This document shows, piece after piece, positions 15,820-25,557 of a stretch of DNA of 64,000 nucleotides; the first letter of the stretch is position 1, and each line of letters opens with the position of its first letter. Below the pieces are notes generated by a model, which was not told the DNA's origin, searched no databases, and saw only the letters and a program-made list of their open reading frames with translations. The DNA comes from Corynebacterium sp. HS2168-gen11 (lineage in GTDB: Bacteria > Actinomycetota > Actinomycetes > Mycobacteriales > Mycobacteriaceae), in the NCBI RefSeq assembly GCF_024834075.1, contig NZ_JANUXR010000009.1:62001-126000 (forward strand). The letters run 5' to 3'. The translations under genes and the position numbers were made by a program.

Positions 15820-18800
15820 ATGGCTAAATCATCTTCGTTCGTGCACCTGCATAATCATACTGAGTATTCCATGCTCGATGGCATGGCGAAGGTGGATCTG
15901 CTGGCAGCTGAAGCAAAGCGCTTAGAGATGCCAGCAGTAGGAATGACCGACCATGGCAATATGTTTGGTTCCGATGCGTTTTATCGCGCAATGACCAAAG
16001 CCGATATTAAACCAATTATTGGTATCGAAGCCTATATTGCACCAGGGAGCCGCTTTGATCTCAAGCGCCAGCGCTGGGGTGAAGAACACCAAAAAAGTGA
16101 TGACGTTTCAGCCTCTGGCGCATATTTGCATCAAACGTTGATTGCAGAAACCGCTGAAGGACTCAAGAATCTCTTTTATTTGTCCTCGATGGCATCGTAT
16201 GAAGGACAATTGGGTAAATGGGCACGTATGGATGCCGAATTAATTGCAGAACATGCAACTGGCATTATTGGCACCACCGGCTGCCCATCAGGGGATGTGC
16301 AAACGCGGTTGCGCTTGGGGCAATTTGATAAAGCCTTGGAAGCTGCGGCAATGTGGCAAGACATTTATGGCAAGGATAATTATTTCCTTGAGCTGATGGA
16401 TCATGGCCTTGATATCGAAAACCGAGTGCGGTCAGAACTGCTTGAAATTGGCCGCAAACTCAACTTGCCACCGCTGGTCACCAACGACTGCCATTATGTT
16501 GTCGAAGCCCAGGCGCATCCGCATGAGGTGATGCTCTGCGTGCAAACTGGAAAAACCATGCAAGATCCAGATCGCTTTAAATTTGATGGTTCTGGCTATT
16601 ATGTGAAATCCGCTGAACAAATGCGTGAACTGTGGGATCACATGGTTCCAGACGGATGCGATAACACCTTATGGATTGCTGAGCGCGTGCAAGATTATTC
16701 TTCGGTGTGGGAAGAACATCCGCATGATCGAATGCCAATTGCTGATGTGCCAGAAGGTCACACCCCAACATCGTGGTTGCATCATGAAGTCATGGAAGGC
16801 CTTGCTGAGCGCTTCCGCGGCAAAGAAGTACCGCGTGAATATATTGAACGTGCGGAATTTGAAATTAATGTCATTGATATGAAGGGCTATCCTTCATACT
16901 TTTTGATCGTGGCGGAATTGGTCAAGCATGCGCGTTCTATTGGCATTCGTGTTGGACCCGGTCGTGGTTCAGCCGCAGGTGCACTCGTGGCATATGCGTT
17001 AACCATTACCAATATTGATCCAATGGAACATGGCTTGCTCTTTGAGAGGTTTTTGAATCCAGAGCGCCCATCCGCACCTGATATCGATATTGACTTCGAC
17101 GATCGCCGTCGTGGTGAGATGATTCGCTATGCCAGCGAACGCTGGGGTGAGGACAAAATTGCACAGGTGATTACTTTCGGTACGGTTAAAACAAAGCAAG
17201 CACTCAAAGATGCTGCGCGTGCACTTTACGGACAACCTGGCTATCAGATTGCCGATCGAATTACTAAAGTGCTCCCACCTGCAATTATGGCAAAGGATAT
17301 TCCGTTAGCTGGTATCATGGATGAATCACATCCACGCTATGCCGAAGCCGGTGAAGTAAGACAATTAATCGAAATTGATCCGGATGTTAAAAAGATCTAC
17401 GACACCGCGCGTGGGCTTGAAGGTGTGGTACGCCAAGCCGGTGTGCACGCATGTGCAGTGATTATGGCGTCGGTGCCATTGCTCGATTGCATTCCAATGT
17501 GGAAGCGCCCTGCCGATGGTGCCCTAATTACCGGTTGGCCATATCCAGCTTGTGAAGCAATCGGCTTGCTGAAGATGGACTTCTTGGGTCTTCGCAACCT
17601 GACTGTTATTGGCGACGCGCTAGAAAATATCAAGCTCAACCGCAATGAAGAAATTGATCTGGAAGCCTTAACCACCGATGATCCAAAGGTGTATGAGTTA
17701 CTTTCACGAGCTGAAACTCTAGGTGTGTTCCAGCTTGACTCTGGTGGTATGCAGGAACTGCTCAAACGTATGCAGCCAACCGGCTTTAATGATATCGTCG
17801 CTTCGCTGGCACTGTATCGCCCAGGACCAATGGGCGTGGGTGCTCACCTTGATTACGCAGACCGTAAAAACGGCAAGAAGCCAATTACCCCAATTCACCC
17901 AGAGTTGGAAGACGCCTTAAAAGATATTCTGGATGAAACCTATGGCTTGATTGTGTACCAAGAGCAGATCATGGCGATTTCTCGTAAATTGGCAAACTAT
18001 ACTGCTGGTGAAGCTGATGGTTTCCGTAAAGCCATGGGTAAAAAGAAACCAGAAGTGCTTGCCGCAGAGTATGAAAAGTTCTCGCAAGGATGTTTTTCCA
18101 ATGGTTTCTCAAAAGAAGCCGTTGATGCGCTTTGGAACGTGATCGAGCCATTTGCTGCCTACGCCTTTAACAAATCACACGCAGCAGGTTATGGTTTGGT
18201 GTCCTATTGGACTGCTTATTTGAAGGCCAATTACACGGCTGAATATATGGCGGCACTCTTAACCTCTGTGTCAGATAAAAAAGACAAAATGGCGATCTAC
18301 TTGGCCGATTGTCGCCACCAGGGCATTCAAGTGCTCTCGCCAGATGTGAATGAATCATTTTATAATTTCGTGCCAGTCGGTACGGATATTCGCTTTGGTT
18401 TAGGTGCGGTTCGCAATGTTGGCGAAGACGTTGTGCATTCAATTGTGGCTTCGCGTCAAACGAAAGGCACCTTCCAAAACTTCACGGATTATTTAGACAA
18501 AATTGATTTAATTGCGTGCAATAAGCGCGTCACTGAATCACTGATTAAAGCCGGCGCGTTCGATTCATTAGGACACCCTCGAAAAGGCTTAACCTTGGTG
18601 TTTGAAGAAGCTGTTGACGCAGCGACGAATCCGAAAAAGGCCCGCGATCGTGGCCAGTTCGACCTTTTTGCAAGCTTAGGGCAAGAAGATGATACTGCGA
18701 CACAAGTCTTTAGCGTGACGGTACCGGATCAAGAATGGGATAAAAAGCATAAACTCGCCCTCGAACGCGACATGCTTGGCCTCTACGTTTCAGGGCATCC

Positions 18801-19380
18801 GCTCGATGGCTATGAAGATGCCTTAGAGCAGTATATCGATACACCATTATCAGTGATTTCTGCAGGCGATGTCACCAGTAATCAACAAGTTACGATTGGT
18901 GGCATTATCTCTGCAGTTGATCGCCGCGTAAGTAAAAAAGACGGTGCGCCTTGGGCAATTGTCACGATCGAAGATCATCACGGTGTGCAAGCAGAACTGC
19001 TGATCTTTAGCAAGCTTTATAGCATCGTTGGTCCACAAATTGTCGAAGACACCATTGTGGTAGCGAAAGCACATATTTCGATCCGCGATGAACGCATCGG
19101 TGTATTCTGCGATGATCTGAAAGTACCAGATCTTGGCCCTGGCAATGGATCAGGGCTTCCGTTGCGGCTGACTATGCGCACTGATCAATGCACCATGGAA
19201 AATATTGCGCTGCTTAAGCAGGTACTCCAAGCCAACGCCGGAGATTCTGATGTGTACCTCAACCTCGTTGATGGGGAGCACTCTCGCATGATGATTCTTG
19301 GCGAACATCTGCGCGTGAATAAATCTTCCAATCTCATGGGTGATCTCAAGGCGACGATGGGCCCGGGCATTCTCGGGTAG
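15820..19380 (+). CDS. dnaE: DNA polymerase III alpha subunit
   Basis: 1186 residues, the full length expected for the replicative DnaE1 class. The order is: N-terminal PHP domain ([15 protein letters not shown] and [10 protein letters not shown] near residues 6-50), the catalytic palm with [12 protein letters not shown] and [15 protein letters not shown] near residue 425 (metal-binding Asp residues), the thumb/fingers with [14 protein letters not shown] near residue 790, and a C-terminal OB-fold ([14 protein letters not shown]). It acts in the chromosomal replisome. The PHP metal ligands look largely conserved, so proofreading by this domain is possible. A TACTAT hexamer lies 8 nt before the ATG (leaderless-like). 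It is followed by a 19-bp hairpin. Confidence 0.95.
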   Translation: MAKSSSFVHLHNHTEYSMLDGMAKVDLLAAEAKRLEMPAVGMTDHGNMFGSDAFYRAMTKADIKPIIGIEAYIAPGSRFDLKRQRWGEEHQKSDDVSASGAYLHQTLIAETAEGLKNLFYLSSMASYEGQLGKWARMDAELIAEHATGIIGTTGCPSGDVQTRLRLGQFDKALEAAAMWQDIYGKDNYFLELMDHGLDIENRVRSELLEIGRKLNLPPLVTNDCHYVVEAQAHPHEVMLCVQTGKTMQDPDRFKFDGSGYYVKSAEQMRELWDHMVPDGCDNTLWIAERVQDYSSVWEEHPHDRMPIADVPEGHTPTSWLHHEVMEGLAERFRGKEVPREYIERAEFEINVIDMKGYPSYFLIVAELVKHARSIGIRVGPGRGSAAGALVAYALTITNIDPMEHGLLFERFLNPERPSAPDIDIDFDDRRRGEMIRYASERWGEDKIAQVITFGTVKTKQALKDAARALYGQPGYQIADRITKVLPPAIMAKDIPLAGIMDESHPRYAEAGEVRQLIEIDPDVKKIYDTARGLEGVVRQAGVHACAVIMASVPLLDCIPMWKRPADGALITGWPYPACEAIGLLKMDFLGLRNLTVIGDALENIKLNRNEEIDLEALTTDDPKVYELLSRAETLGVFQLDSGGMQELLKRMQPTGFNDIVASLALYRPGPMGVGAHLDYADRKNGKKPITPIHPELEDALKDILDETYGLIVYQEQIMAISRKLANYTAGEADGFRKAMGKKKPEVLAAEYEKFSQGCFSNGFSKEAVDALWNVIEPFAAYAFNKSHAAGYGLVSYWTAYLKANYTAEYMAALLTSVSDKKDKMAIYLADCRHQGIQVLSPDVNESFYNFVPVGTDIRFGLGAVRNVGEDVVHSIVASRQTKGTFQNFTDYLDKIDLIACNKRVTESLIKAGAFDSLGHPRKGLTLVFEEAVDAATNPKKARDRGQFDLFASLGQEDDTATQVFSVTVPDQEWDKKHKLALERDMLGLYVSGHPLDGYEDALEQYIDTPLSVISAGDVTSNQQVTIGGIISAVDRRVSKKDGAPWAIVTIEDHHGVQAELLIFSKLYSIVGPQIVEDTIVVAKAHISIRDERIGVFCDDLKVPDLGPGNGSGLPLRLTMRTDQCTMENIALLKQVLQANAGDSDVYLNLVDGEHSRMMILGEHLRVNKSSNLMGDLKATMGPGILG

Positions 19381-19401
19381 TTTTTAGCCTATTAAGGAAA
19401 C

Positions 19402-19447
19402 AGACAAGCGTCGTCAAGCAAACACCACTGCTTGACGACGCTTGTCT
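19402..19447. terminator. Perfect 19-bp convergent hairpin
   Basis: agacaagcgtcgtcaagca at 19402-19420 pairs perfectly with 19429-19447 around an 8-nt loop. It lies between the ends of dnaE (plus) and the small secreted-protein gene (minus). Confidence 0.8.
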
Positions 19448-19456
19448 GGTATGTGT

Positions 19457-19834
19457 TTAGGAACCCAAGGCTGGGAACTGGTTGGTCAGCCAGGTGTAAC
19501 CTTGCGAGCTGGTTTGGGAACCAAAGAGGTTCCACAACAGCTGCTTCACGGCTTCCACACCACCGGTAAACGCGCGATACATCACCGCAGCGAGAAGTGT
19601 GAAACCTGCACCGATGGCGAATAAATCCAAAGAGGTGCTACCTGTAGACGACCAGCCGCGTTCGGTAGAGGTGGCGTTTTGTACAGGGGGATTGCTTTCT
19701 GGGCTCGGAAAGGTTGCTCCTTGCGCAGGCAATGTCTGTACCACTACAGGTGTTTGTGGTGCTGCCACGGTATGTGGCGTGACCAGCAGCAGACAGGTGC
19801 ACGCAACGGTGAGAAGACGGTGAGGCTTTGCCAT
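19457..19834 (-). CDS. Small secreted, membrane-anchored protein of unknown function (second of a pair)
   Basis: 125 residues. Signal peptide (MAKPHRLLTVACTCLLLV, likely cut after HTVAA), then a Pro/Gln/Thr/Ser-rich linker, a conserved-looking GWSSTGSTSLDLFAIGAG, one membrane helix (FTLLAAVMYRAFTGG), then a short amphipathic tail ending in FPALGS. No named domain is recognised. The ATG begins 1 nt after the stop of the upstream gene, so the two are translated as one operon. The layout (signal, low-complexity linker, single helix) repeats that of its partner. Confidence 0.65.
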   Translation of the reverse strand: MAKPHRLLTVACTCLLLVTPHTVAAPQTPVVVQTLPAQGATFPSPESNPPVQNATSTERGWSSTGSTSLDLFAIGAGFTLLAAVMYRAFTGGVEAVKQLLWNLFGSQTSSQGYTWLTNQFPALGS

Positions 19835-19835
19835 G

Positions 19836-20228
19836 CTACTTTACTCGCTTGATTACATCACGGAAGAACTGTGTCACGAAAGGATTGGTTTTCACTAATG
19901 CCAAAATAACAGAGGACATGGAGGCAAACAGGGCAAACACTGCGGCAATTAAGCCCACGACATCTGAATCAACGGAACCAATTGCTTTGACAGCGCCTGA
20001 TTCTTCAAACTGAATCCAGCCATTTGCGCTGCTCTTATCCTTAGGAGGATTTGGCAATGGCGCTGGGGTGGTTGCAGCCGCGGTGGTGGTTGGCGCTGGT
20101 GCAGCGTTGGTGGTTGCAGCCGTGGTGGTAGTACTTGTTGGTTCGTCAGCTAACACAGTTGTAGCAGACGTACCAGCAAGAATTGTAGCGGCGCACAAGC
20201 TTGTATAAAGAATGCGGGATGGGCGCAA
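19836..20228 (-). CDS. Small secreted, membrane-anchored protein of unknown function (first of a pair)
   Basis: 130 residues, TTG start with AGGAG about 7 nt upstream. Signal peptide to about residue 27 (TVLADE), a Thr/Ala/Pro linker (repeats of TTTAATT type), then NGWIQFEESGAVKAIGSVDSD, one membrane helix (VVGLIAAVFALFASMSSVILAL) and a basic tail FFRDVIKRVK. It shares no long identity with its partner but has the same plan and a Gly-Trp pair at the linker end. It could be a cell-envelope component; no function can be assigned. Confidence 0.65.
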   Translation of the reverse strand: MRPSRILYTSLCAATILAGTSATTVLADEPTSTTTTAATTNAAPAPTTTAAATTPAPLPNPPKDKSSANGWIQFEESGAVKAIGSVDSDVVGLIAAVFALFASMSSVILALVKTNPFVTQFFRDVIKRVK

Positions 20229-20421
20229 GGGACTCTCCTGATAGTTTGTGTTAGCACCAACAAAACTGCTAACGGAATGTCATCAATAGTGACCATCAGC
20301 GTATCAGGAAAATACTGTAGGCAAAAGAAGGGAGAAGGCTGTTGGCGAAAAATAGGCAGAATACTGGAGGTAAAAAGAAGCAGGAATAAAAGAAGTTTTA
20401 ATACTTTAATAAGTTTCAGAC

Positions 20422-20427
20422 TATGCT
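20422..20427 (+). promoter_or_regulatory. -10 hexamer TATGCT of ilvA, leaderless-like
   Basis: TATGCT ends 8 nt before the ATG at 20436, with no Shine-Dalgarno sequence between. Confidence 0.4.
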
Positions 20428-20435
20428 TGTTGGTT

Positions 20436-21734
20436 ATGGATAAACAGGCAGCTCACACTTCTAGCATGGCGTCGAAGCAGATTCACGCAGCAGACATTCA
20501 ACTTGCACAAGCACGAATTTCTGCCACGATTGCACCGACCCCATTGCAATATTGTGCGCGCCTGTCACAGGTAACTGGGGCAGAAGTGTACGTCAAGCGT
20601 GAGGATTTACAAGACGTTCGCTCGTATAAGATTCGTGGTGCAGTGAATTCAATTTCACAATTAAGCGCTGAGCAGAAAAAAGCTGGAATTGTTGCAGCAT
20701 CTGCAGGTAACCATGCACAAGGTGTGGCATTTGCGTGTCGCACAATGAATATTAAGGGATGCATTTTTGTTCCAGCGGCAACGCCAAAACAAAAACGCGA
20801 TCGAATTATGGTGCATGGCGGCGATCACGTCGAATTGGTTGTTACCGGTGCAAACTTTGATGAAGCCAATGCTGCAGCACATGAATATGCTCAACGAACA
20901 GGTGCCACGATCGTGGAGCCATTTGCTGCTCGAGATACGATTATTGGCCAAGGCACCGTTGCAGCCGAAATTTTGGCGCAGCTTTCTGCCCAAGGTAAAA
21001 GCCCAGATACGGTGGTCGTGCCAGTCGGTGGTGGCGGTCTCATCTCAGGCATTTTAAGTTATTTGGCAGAATTATCACCACGCACTGCAGTCGTCGGCGT
21101 TGAACCAGCAGGAGCAGCTAGCCTGCATGCTGCTTTGGCTGCTGAAAAACCTGTCACTTTAGACAGCGTTGATCCATTCGTTGATGGTGCAGCGGTCAAA
21201 CGCATCGGCGATATCAACTACGACATCATTGCTGCAAACCTGGGTCGATTGCATCCATTAACGGTGAGCGAAGGTGCCGTTTGCACAGAAATGATCGAAC
21301 TGTACCAAAACGAAGGCATTATCGCTGAGCCAGCCGGTGCATTATCGGCAACCGCGTTGCACGAGCTTAATGTTCGCCCAGGTGAAGTTATCGTTTGCAT
21401 TATCTCCGGTGGCAATAATGATGTACTGCGCTATGCCGAAGTAGTAGAGCGTTCCTTGGTACACCGCGGGCTCAAGCATTATTTCTTGGTCAATTTCCCG
21501 CAAGAACCAGGTCAGTTACGCATATTCTTGTCAGATATTTTAGGTCCAGAAGACGACATCACCTTATTCGAATATCTCAAGCGCAATAACCGCGAAACTG
21601 GCACAGCACTAGTTGGCTTGCAACTTGGCCGTGCCAGCGATCTTGAAGGTTTGATGCAACGCATGGCTGCATCACGAATTGATTGTCGTCGCCTTGAACC
21701 TGGCACACCTGAATACGAATTTGTGGTGAGCTAG
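20436..21734 (+). CDS. ilvA: Threonine dehydratase, biosynthetic
   Basis: 432 residues, the length usual for corynebacterial IlvA. It is a PLP enzyme that deaminates threonine to 2-oxobutanoate, the first committed step to isoleucine. The PLP lysine is in the motif SYKIRGAVNS near residue 65; the Gly-rich phosphate loop is PVGGGGLISG near residue 196. The C-terminal part (from about 335: RGLKHYFLVNFPQEPGQLRIFL) is a single ACT-like regulatory domain, consistent with isoleucine feedback. The start chosen is the ATG of MDKQAAHT; the longer open frame adds a Lys/Arg-rich leader with no family match. A TATGCT hexamer 8 nt upstream suggests a leaderless mRNA. Confidence 0.92.
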   Translation: MDKQAAHTSSMASKQIHAADIQLAQARISATIAPTPLQYCARLSQVTGAEVYVKREDLQDVRSYKIRGAVNSISQLSAEQKKAGIVAASAGNHAQGVAFACRTMNIKGCIFVPAATPKQKRDRIMVHGGDHVELVVTGANFDEANAAAHEYAQRTGATIVEPFAARDTIIGQGTVAAEILAQLSAQGKSPDTVVVPVGGGGLISGILSYLAELSPRTAVVGVEPAGAASLHAALAAEKPVTLDSVDPFVDGAAVKRIGDINYDIIAANLGRLHPLTVSEGAVCTEMIELYQNEGIIAEPAGALSATALHELNVRPGEVIVCIISGGNNDVLRYAEVVERSLVHRGLKHYFLVNFPQEPGQLRIFLSDILGPEDDITLFEYLKRNNRETGTALVGLQLGRASDLEGLMQRMAASRIDCRRLEPGTPEYEFVVS

Positions 21735-21843
21735 TGCGGTGTTAGCTGGCATATTGTAAGCCGTTACGCTGTGTGCGAGAGAATACGCCTTGGCATGCAC
21801 CGAGCACCGGCTTATCGTTTTCTGCCGCACCCGAGCGCACGCG

Positions 21844-23301
21844 TTACATATTCTCACACCACACGACACCCCACGCCTGCATTGGCGTCGGCGTAGAACT
21901 ATAGACAACTGTGGTTGCAAACGGCAGCGGCAGCTCATGATCGCTGCAATTTGCAATCACACTGTAGTGCTGCCCGCGCAGTGCAATCCAGTTTTCACCA
22001 GTTTCTACGTGATATTCACCAAGCGGTTTGGTTTTCCGCAACTGCAAAATCTGGCGATACCCAGCTACTACTTCAGGGTTTTCGCGCCAATCAAGACGCG
22101 CTTTCGCAAAAGTATCTGCCGCAGTTGGGTCGAATTGGGTTTCTGTAAACCCATACTCGGCTAGCATCCGAGCACGTCCCTTAATAGTGCCGCGCTTGGT
22201 ACTTGCATATTGATGATCCACAAAAAACGGAAATGGGGTAGTAGCACCATACTCTTCACCCATAAATAACATCAGTGGTGCACCGGTAGCAGCCACCAGG
22301 GCAAGTTTAAATAATTGCTGGGCAACCGTTAATGAGGCAGCCGGCCTGTCGCCACGAGGACGATTCCCAACCTGATCATGGGTGGTGGTATACACAATCG
22401 ATGGATACCGCAACTGCAATTCATGCTTCAGCTGCGCAATTTCGCCATACTGCTGAAAATGATGATACCGTTCACCTGTGACCAGCGCGTGTATCGCATG
22501 GTGCAAAGAATCATTCCACTGATAGTCAAATGGCAGATCAGTTCGATTTCGTAAATCTTCTGCAATCATCACACCTGGTAAACGTGCAAAATCCATCAGC
22601 AGTGATTCATCCGCAAAGGCATGGGTGGAATCAAACCGTAAACCATCTACCCCGTAATCTTCGAGCAGTATGCGAGCACTGTCGAGAATATAGGAACGCA
22701 CTTCATGATGCTTAATCGCAATTGCCCGTCCCCATGGGGTGCGCTTTTTTATGTTGTATGGCCCAAACTCGTGGAAATAATTATCCTCAGGGCCAAAGTG
22801 GTTATAGACCACGTCGACAAGCACCGCAATGCCATAACTGTGGCAAGCCGCAACGAAATCGCGCAAGCCCTGCACACCACCATAACTTTCAGCAACCGCG
22901 TGCCAATAGAGCCCGTCGTAACCCCAGTTTCGATCGCCTGGAAAAGGCTGAATCGGCATGAGTTGAATAGCGGTTACCCCTAATGCGTGCAGGTAGGGAA
23001 GCTTTTCCGCGCATCCATAAAAATCCCCGCCGAACGCGCCAACATGAAGCTGATAGATCAAACTTATATCAACGGATTTCTTTGGAATTGGTGGAGCCGT
23101 TAAACCAGCCAAGCCACCAACAAGTTCTCGCCCGCGCGGATCGGGGCGAACCGGTCCGTGATCGAGGCTAAAGCCATAGGGCTTGTCGACGTTCGTGCGC
23201 ACGAAGAAGTATTCATGAAATCGTTGCATGGCAATTCTGGTAGAACCGGTTACCAGCTCGCAAGATTGAGCATACGGAGCCCACACTGAAAATAATGACA
23301 T
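21844..23301 (-). CDS. treZ: Malto-oligosyltrehalose trehalohydrolase, GH13
   Basis: 485 residues. TreZ releases trehalose from malto-oligosyltrehalose made by TreY. Motifs: VDVVYNHFGPEDNY (GH13 region I), GLRFDSTHAF (nucleophile Asp), VMIAEDLRN (acid/base Glu) and TTHDQVGNRPRGDRPA, the TreZ-type region IV. The N-terminal segment SLFSVWAPYAQSCELV is a CBM48-like fold, and the C terminus carries a beta domain. It is shorter than many TreZ proteins (around 570-590), mainly through short loops; none of the catalytic motifs is missing. The start chosen is the ATG of MSLFSVW, which has a TAGACT hexamer exactly 7 nt upstream. treY is not in the window. Confidence 0.88.
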   Translation of the reverse strand: MSLFSVWAPYAQSCELVTGSTRIAMQRFHEYFFVRTNVDKPYGFSLDHGPVRPDPRGRELVGGLAGLTAPPIPKKSVDISLIYQLHVGAFGGDFYGCAEKLPYLHALGVTAIQLMPIQPFPGDRNWGYDGLYWHAVAESYGGVQGLRDFVAACHSYGIAVLVDVVYNHFGPEDNYFHEFGPYNIKKRTPWGRAIAIKHHEVRSYILDSARILLEDYGVDGLRFDSTHAFADESLLMDFARLPGVMIAEDLRNRTDLPFDYQWNDSLHHAIHALVTGERYHHFQQYGEIAQLKHELQLRYPSIVYTTTHDQVGNRPRGDRPAASLTVAQQLFKLALVAATGAPLMLFMGEEYGATTPFPFFVDHQYASTKRGTIKGRARMLAEYGFTETQFDPTAADTFAKARLDWRENPEVVAGYRQILQLRKTKPLGEYHVETGENWIALRGQHYSVIANCSDHELPLPFATTVVYSSTPTPMQAWGVVWCENM

Positions 23302-23308
23302 GCGTTTG

Positions 23309-23314
23309 AGTCTA
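23309..23314 (-). promoter_or_regulatory. -10 hexamer TAGACT of treZ, leaderless
   Basis: On the minus strand TAGACT is followed by 7 nt (caaacgc) and the ATG. This decides the treZ start over an upstream in-frame codon. Confidence 0.55.
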
Positions 23315-23339
23315 GCTTTGACATACACTAATTCGTACT

Positions 23340-23966
23340 ATGTATAACCGTCCAGTTGCCGATATTGAATTTTTCAACGAAATTGACATTAAGCGCAGTA
23401 AGTTTTTAACCTTTATCACCCGTGTGGAAAATGAAGAACAAGCGCGGGCATTTATTGGTTCCTTAAAATCGCGCTATCCCGATGCGCGGCATCATTGCTC
23501 TGCTTACATCTACCATGTCGAAGGGGCAAACCCGGTTGAACGTTCCTCCGATGATGGCGAACCATCGGGTACGGCAGGTACCCCCATGCTTGATGTCCTG
23601 CGGGGCAGTGGCTTGTTAGATATTGCGGCAGTAACAGTTCGCTATTTTGGCGGGATCAAACTTGGTGCAGGCGGGTTAGTACATGCCTACTCAGACTCAG
23701 TTTCGCAATGCTTAACACTAGTGAAAAGTGTTACGCGCGCGGAAAAAGAGCTCTATTCGGTGTCCTTACAACACGGTGATGCGGGGCGAATCGAGGCAGA
23801 ATTGCGTGGCCGCGGCTACCAAATTGTGGATGTCAGCTACAGCAATCGGGTGACACTGACAATTGGTATTGATCCCGGCACCTATGAACAGCTGGCAGGC
23901 ACATTGGCAGCATTAACTGCCGGTGGGGCTCGTGTACTTGCTGCAGGAACGCAATGGGTAGAGTAA
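23340..23966 (+). CDS. YigZ/IMPACT family protein (UPF0029)
   Basis: 208 residues. The N-terminal IMPACT domain shows KRSKFLTFITRV, then RHHCSAYIYH, SSDDGEPSGTAGTPML and TVRYFGGIKLGAGGLVHAYSD, which is the full family signature. The C-terminal ferredoxin-like domain (about 135-205) ends with LAAGTQWVE. Eukaryotic IMPACT acts on translation control; bacterial YigZ has no settled role. It is divergent from treZ with only 38 nt between starts, so the promoters must overlap. Confidence 0.88.
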   Translation: MYNRPVADIEFFNEIDIKRSKFLTFITRVENEEQARAFIGSLKSRYPDARHHCSAYIYHVEGANPVERSSDDGEPSGTAGTPMLDVLRGSGLLDIAAVTVRYFGGIKLGAGGLVHAYSDSVSQCLTLVKSVTRAEKELYSVSLQHGDAGRIEAELRGRGYQIVDVSYSNRVTLTIGIDPGTYEQLAGTLAALTAGGARVLAAGTQWVE

Positions 23967-23979
23967 ACTTTGGTGCATT

Positions 23980-24210
23980 ATGACTATGCAACCTCGTCCT
24001 ACTAATCCTATTGAATTACGGAAACAACAAGTCCGCGAGCATGTACGTGCAATTGCAATTTCTACCCCAATTGCTCTTGTCAGCTTGGTGATTTTAGGCT
24101 TTGTTTCCACATCAATGCTGTTCATGATCACCTTTTTAGTTGCAACCGCAGTCGGTGCTGTCAACGCGGTGAAGCTGCGTCGGGTGATTAACCATAAGGA
24201 TCAATATTAA
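23980..24210 (+). CDS. Small two-helix membrane protein, unknown
   Basis: 76 residues with a basic N-terminal part (ELRKQQVREHVR) and two membrane helices joined by a short turn, ending in KLRRVINHKDQY. It starts 13 nt after the YigZ gene and its stop overlaps the next start (TAATG). No family recognised. Confidence 0.65.
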   Translation: MTMQPRPTNPIELRKQQVREHVRAIAISTPIALVSLVILGFVSTSMLFMITFLVATAVGAVNAVKLRRVINHKDQY

Positions 24211-24578
24211 TGGCTGATGCAGTTCGCATCGACTCTTGGATTTGGGCGGTGCGGCTCTATAAAACCCGCAGCCTTGCCGCACAAGCCATTAAAGCCGGAC
24301 ATGTGAAACTCAATGGTGCCAGTGTCAAACCATCTGCACAGGTAGTACCAGGCGATATGGTGAGCGCTTGGATTGAGCATCGCGAACGCAAAGTTGAGGT
24401 CGTGACTACCTTCAGCAAGCGGGTTGGTGCTGCTATAGCTGCAACCAGCTATATTGATCATTCACCACCGCCACCACCAAAAGAAGTACTCATGTCATTA
24501 CCGCGTCGTGATCGTGGCGCGGGACGACCGACGAAAAAAGAACGCCGCGAAATCGACCGCCTACTTGGGCGTTTCTAG
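24210..24578 (+). CDS. S4-domain RNA-binding protein, Hsp15-like
   Basis: 122 residues. The S4 fold covers about 6-60: RIDSWIWAVRLYKTRSLAAQAIKAGHVKLNG is the standard S4 signature, and a basic tail follows (RGAGRPTKKERREIDRLLGRF) as in Hsp15/HslR. Hsp15 binds stalled 50S subunits carrying nascent chains. It is the last gene of a three-gene run and overlaps its neighbour by one base (TAATG). Its 3' end overlaps the convergent relS-like gene by 18 nt. Confidence 0.85.
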   Translation: MADAVRIDSWIWAVRLYKTRSLAAQAIKAGHVKLNGASVKPSAQVVPGDMVSAWIEHRERKVEVVTTFSKRVGAAIAATSYIDHSPPPPPKEVLMSLPRRDRGAGRPTKKERREIDRLLGRF

Positions 24579-25544
24579 GCTGGCTTCAATAAGTTCTAAG
24601 CGACGGCGCAAGCGATTGCGACGACGATGCGGGTTGGAATCATTCTCACCAGTTTTCTCAATATGCACCTGCCCAAACTTCGCCAACAATAAATCGTCGA
24701 GAATACGCGCATGACCTGGTTGGAACTGATAGTTTATAGCCTGTTGCAGGCGCGCGATATTGCTATCAGTCACAAGCGCTCGAAGCTGCTGAATTGTGGT
24801 GATATTATGCGCGTGCAGCAACTCTTCGATCCAGGAATAGCTTTCTAATCGCGATGGCGGAATCTTCGTCCCCTGCAGCATGGTGATAATGCCAGGTAAC
24901 GTATTGGCTGTGAACTCGTGCTGCTCATCGGTAGTTTCAACAGGTTGCTCGAGCGCTGCGATTTTATCGAACTGCTGATCCGCTAATTCAATCAACCCTG
25001 CTGCTAGGGTAAAAGCGCGATCGACTTCTGGCGAGAGTTTGCCACTTGGCCGCTTATAGCGGATATCATGCTCGAACTCGGCCCACGCATGCTGTAAAAC
25101 AGTACGAATCTGAATCTCGAAATGAAAATCCTCGTACCCAACCAAAATTGGGGCTGTTGCATGTAAATGATGTGAGCCATACCCGAATGACCCCGAGATC
25201 TTTGTTTCTGCAGTCTTATCAATACTTTTGACAATATGAAACACATCTTTTAACGCATGAACAATCTGCGGAATCTCCGTAGAATGATACGTCGTAATGC
25301 GCACCCCAATAATGTCGTGAATATTGTTCCAAGGATCTGGATAGATCAATTCACCACTACTGCGACGCTTGCGAGCTTTTGTCCGCAACGAACGCCAGGA
25401 TTTTACGCGCACACTAATTTGATCGTACGACAAACCAGAATCGTCCAAAGCGTCTTTGATTGCATCAGTAAATACTGCAATCAGCTGAGGATGACTACGC
25501 AGTAGTTCTTGATACTTTCGATGCAGTTCTTGTAATGAATTCAC
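24561..25544 (-). CDS. relS: RelA/SpoT-domain (p)ppGpp synthetase, RelS-like
   Basis: 327 residues with a synthetase domain but no HD hydrolase, TGS or ACT domain, so this is a single-domain alarmone synthetase. Motifs: RVKSWRSLRTKARKRRSSG (ATP-site basic stretch), NNIHDIIGVRITTY, GSFGYGSHHLHA, and FEIQIRTVLQHAWAEFEHDIRYK, which holds the Gln and Glu expected for pyrophosphate transfer. It transfers pyrophosphate from ATP to GDP or GTP (or GMP). A second helical region (about 200-327) follows. C. glutamicum has a RelS synthetase beside treZ as I recall, which fits this place. The start is the GTG at 25542-25544: TAGAAT lies 7 nt upstream, and the longer open frame only overlaps the next gene. 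Confidence 0.82.
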   Translation of the reverse strand: MNSLQELHRKYQELLRSHPQLIAVFTDAIKDALDDSGLSYDQISVRVKSWRSLRTKARKRRSSGELIYPDPWNNIHDIIGVRITTYHSTEIPQIVHALKDVFHIVKSIDKTAETKISGSFGYGSHHLHATAPILVGYEDFHFEIQIRTVLQHAWAEFEHDIRYKRPSGKLSPEVDRAFTLAAGLIELADQQFDKIAALEQPVETTDEQHEFTANTLPGIITMLQGTKIPPSRLESYSWIEELLHAHNITTIQQLRALVTDSNIARLQQAINYQFQPGHARILDDLLLAKFGQVHIEKTGENDSNPHRRRNRLRRRLELIEASLETPK

Positions 25545-25551
25545 GATTTCT

Positions 25552-25557
25552 ATTCTA
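25552..25557 (-). promoter_or_regulatory. -10 hexamer TAGAAT of relS, leaderless
   Basis: TAGAAT plus agaaatc (7 nt) plus GTG on the minus strand. The hexamer lies at the 3' edge of the upstream gene, so relS has its own promoter inside that operon. Confidence 0.55.
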
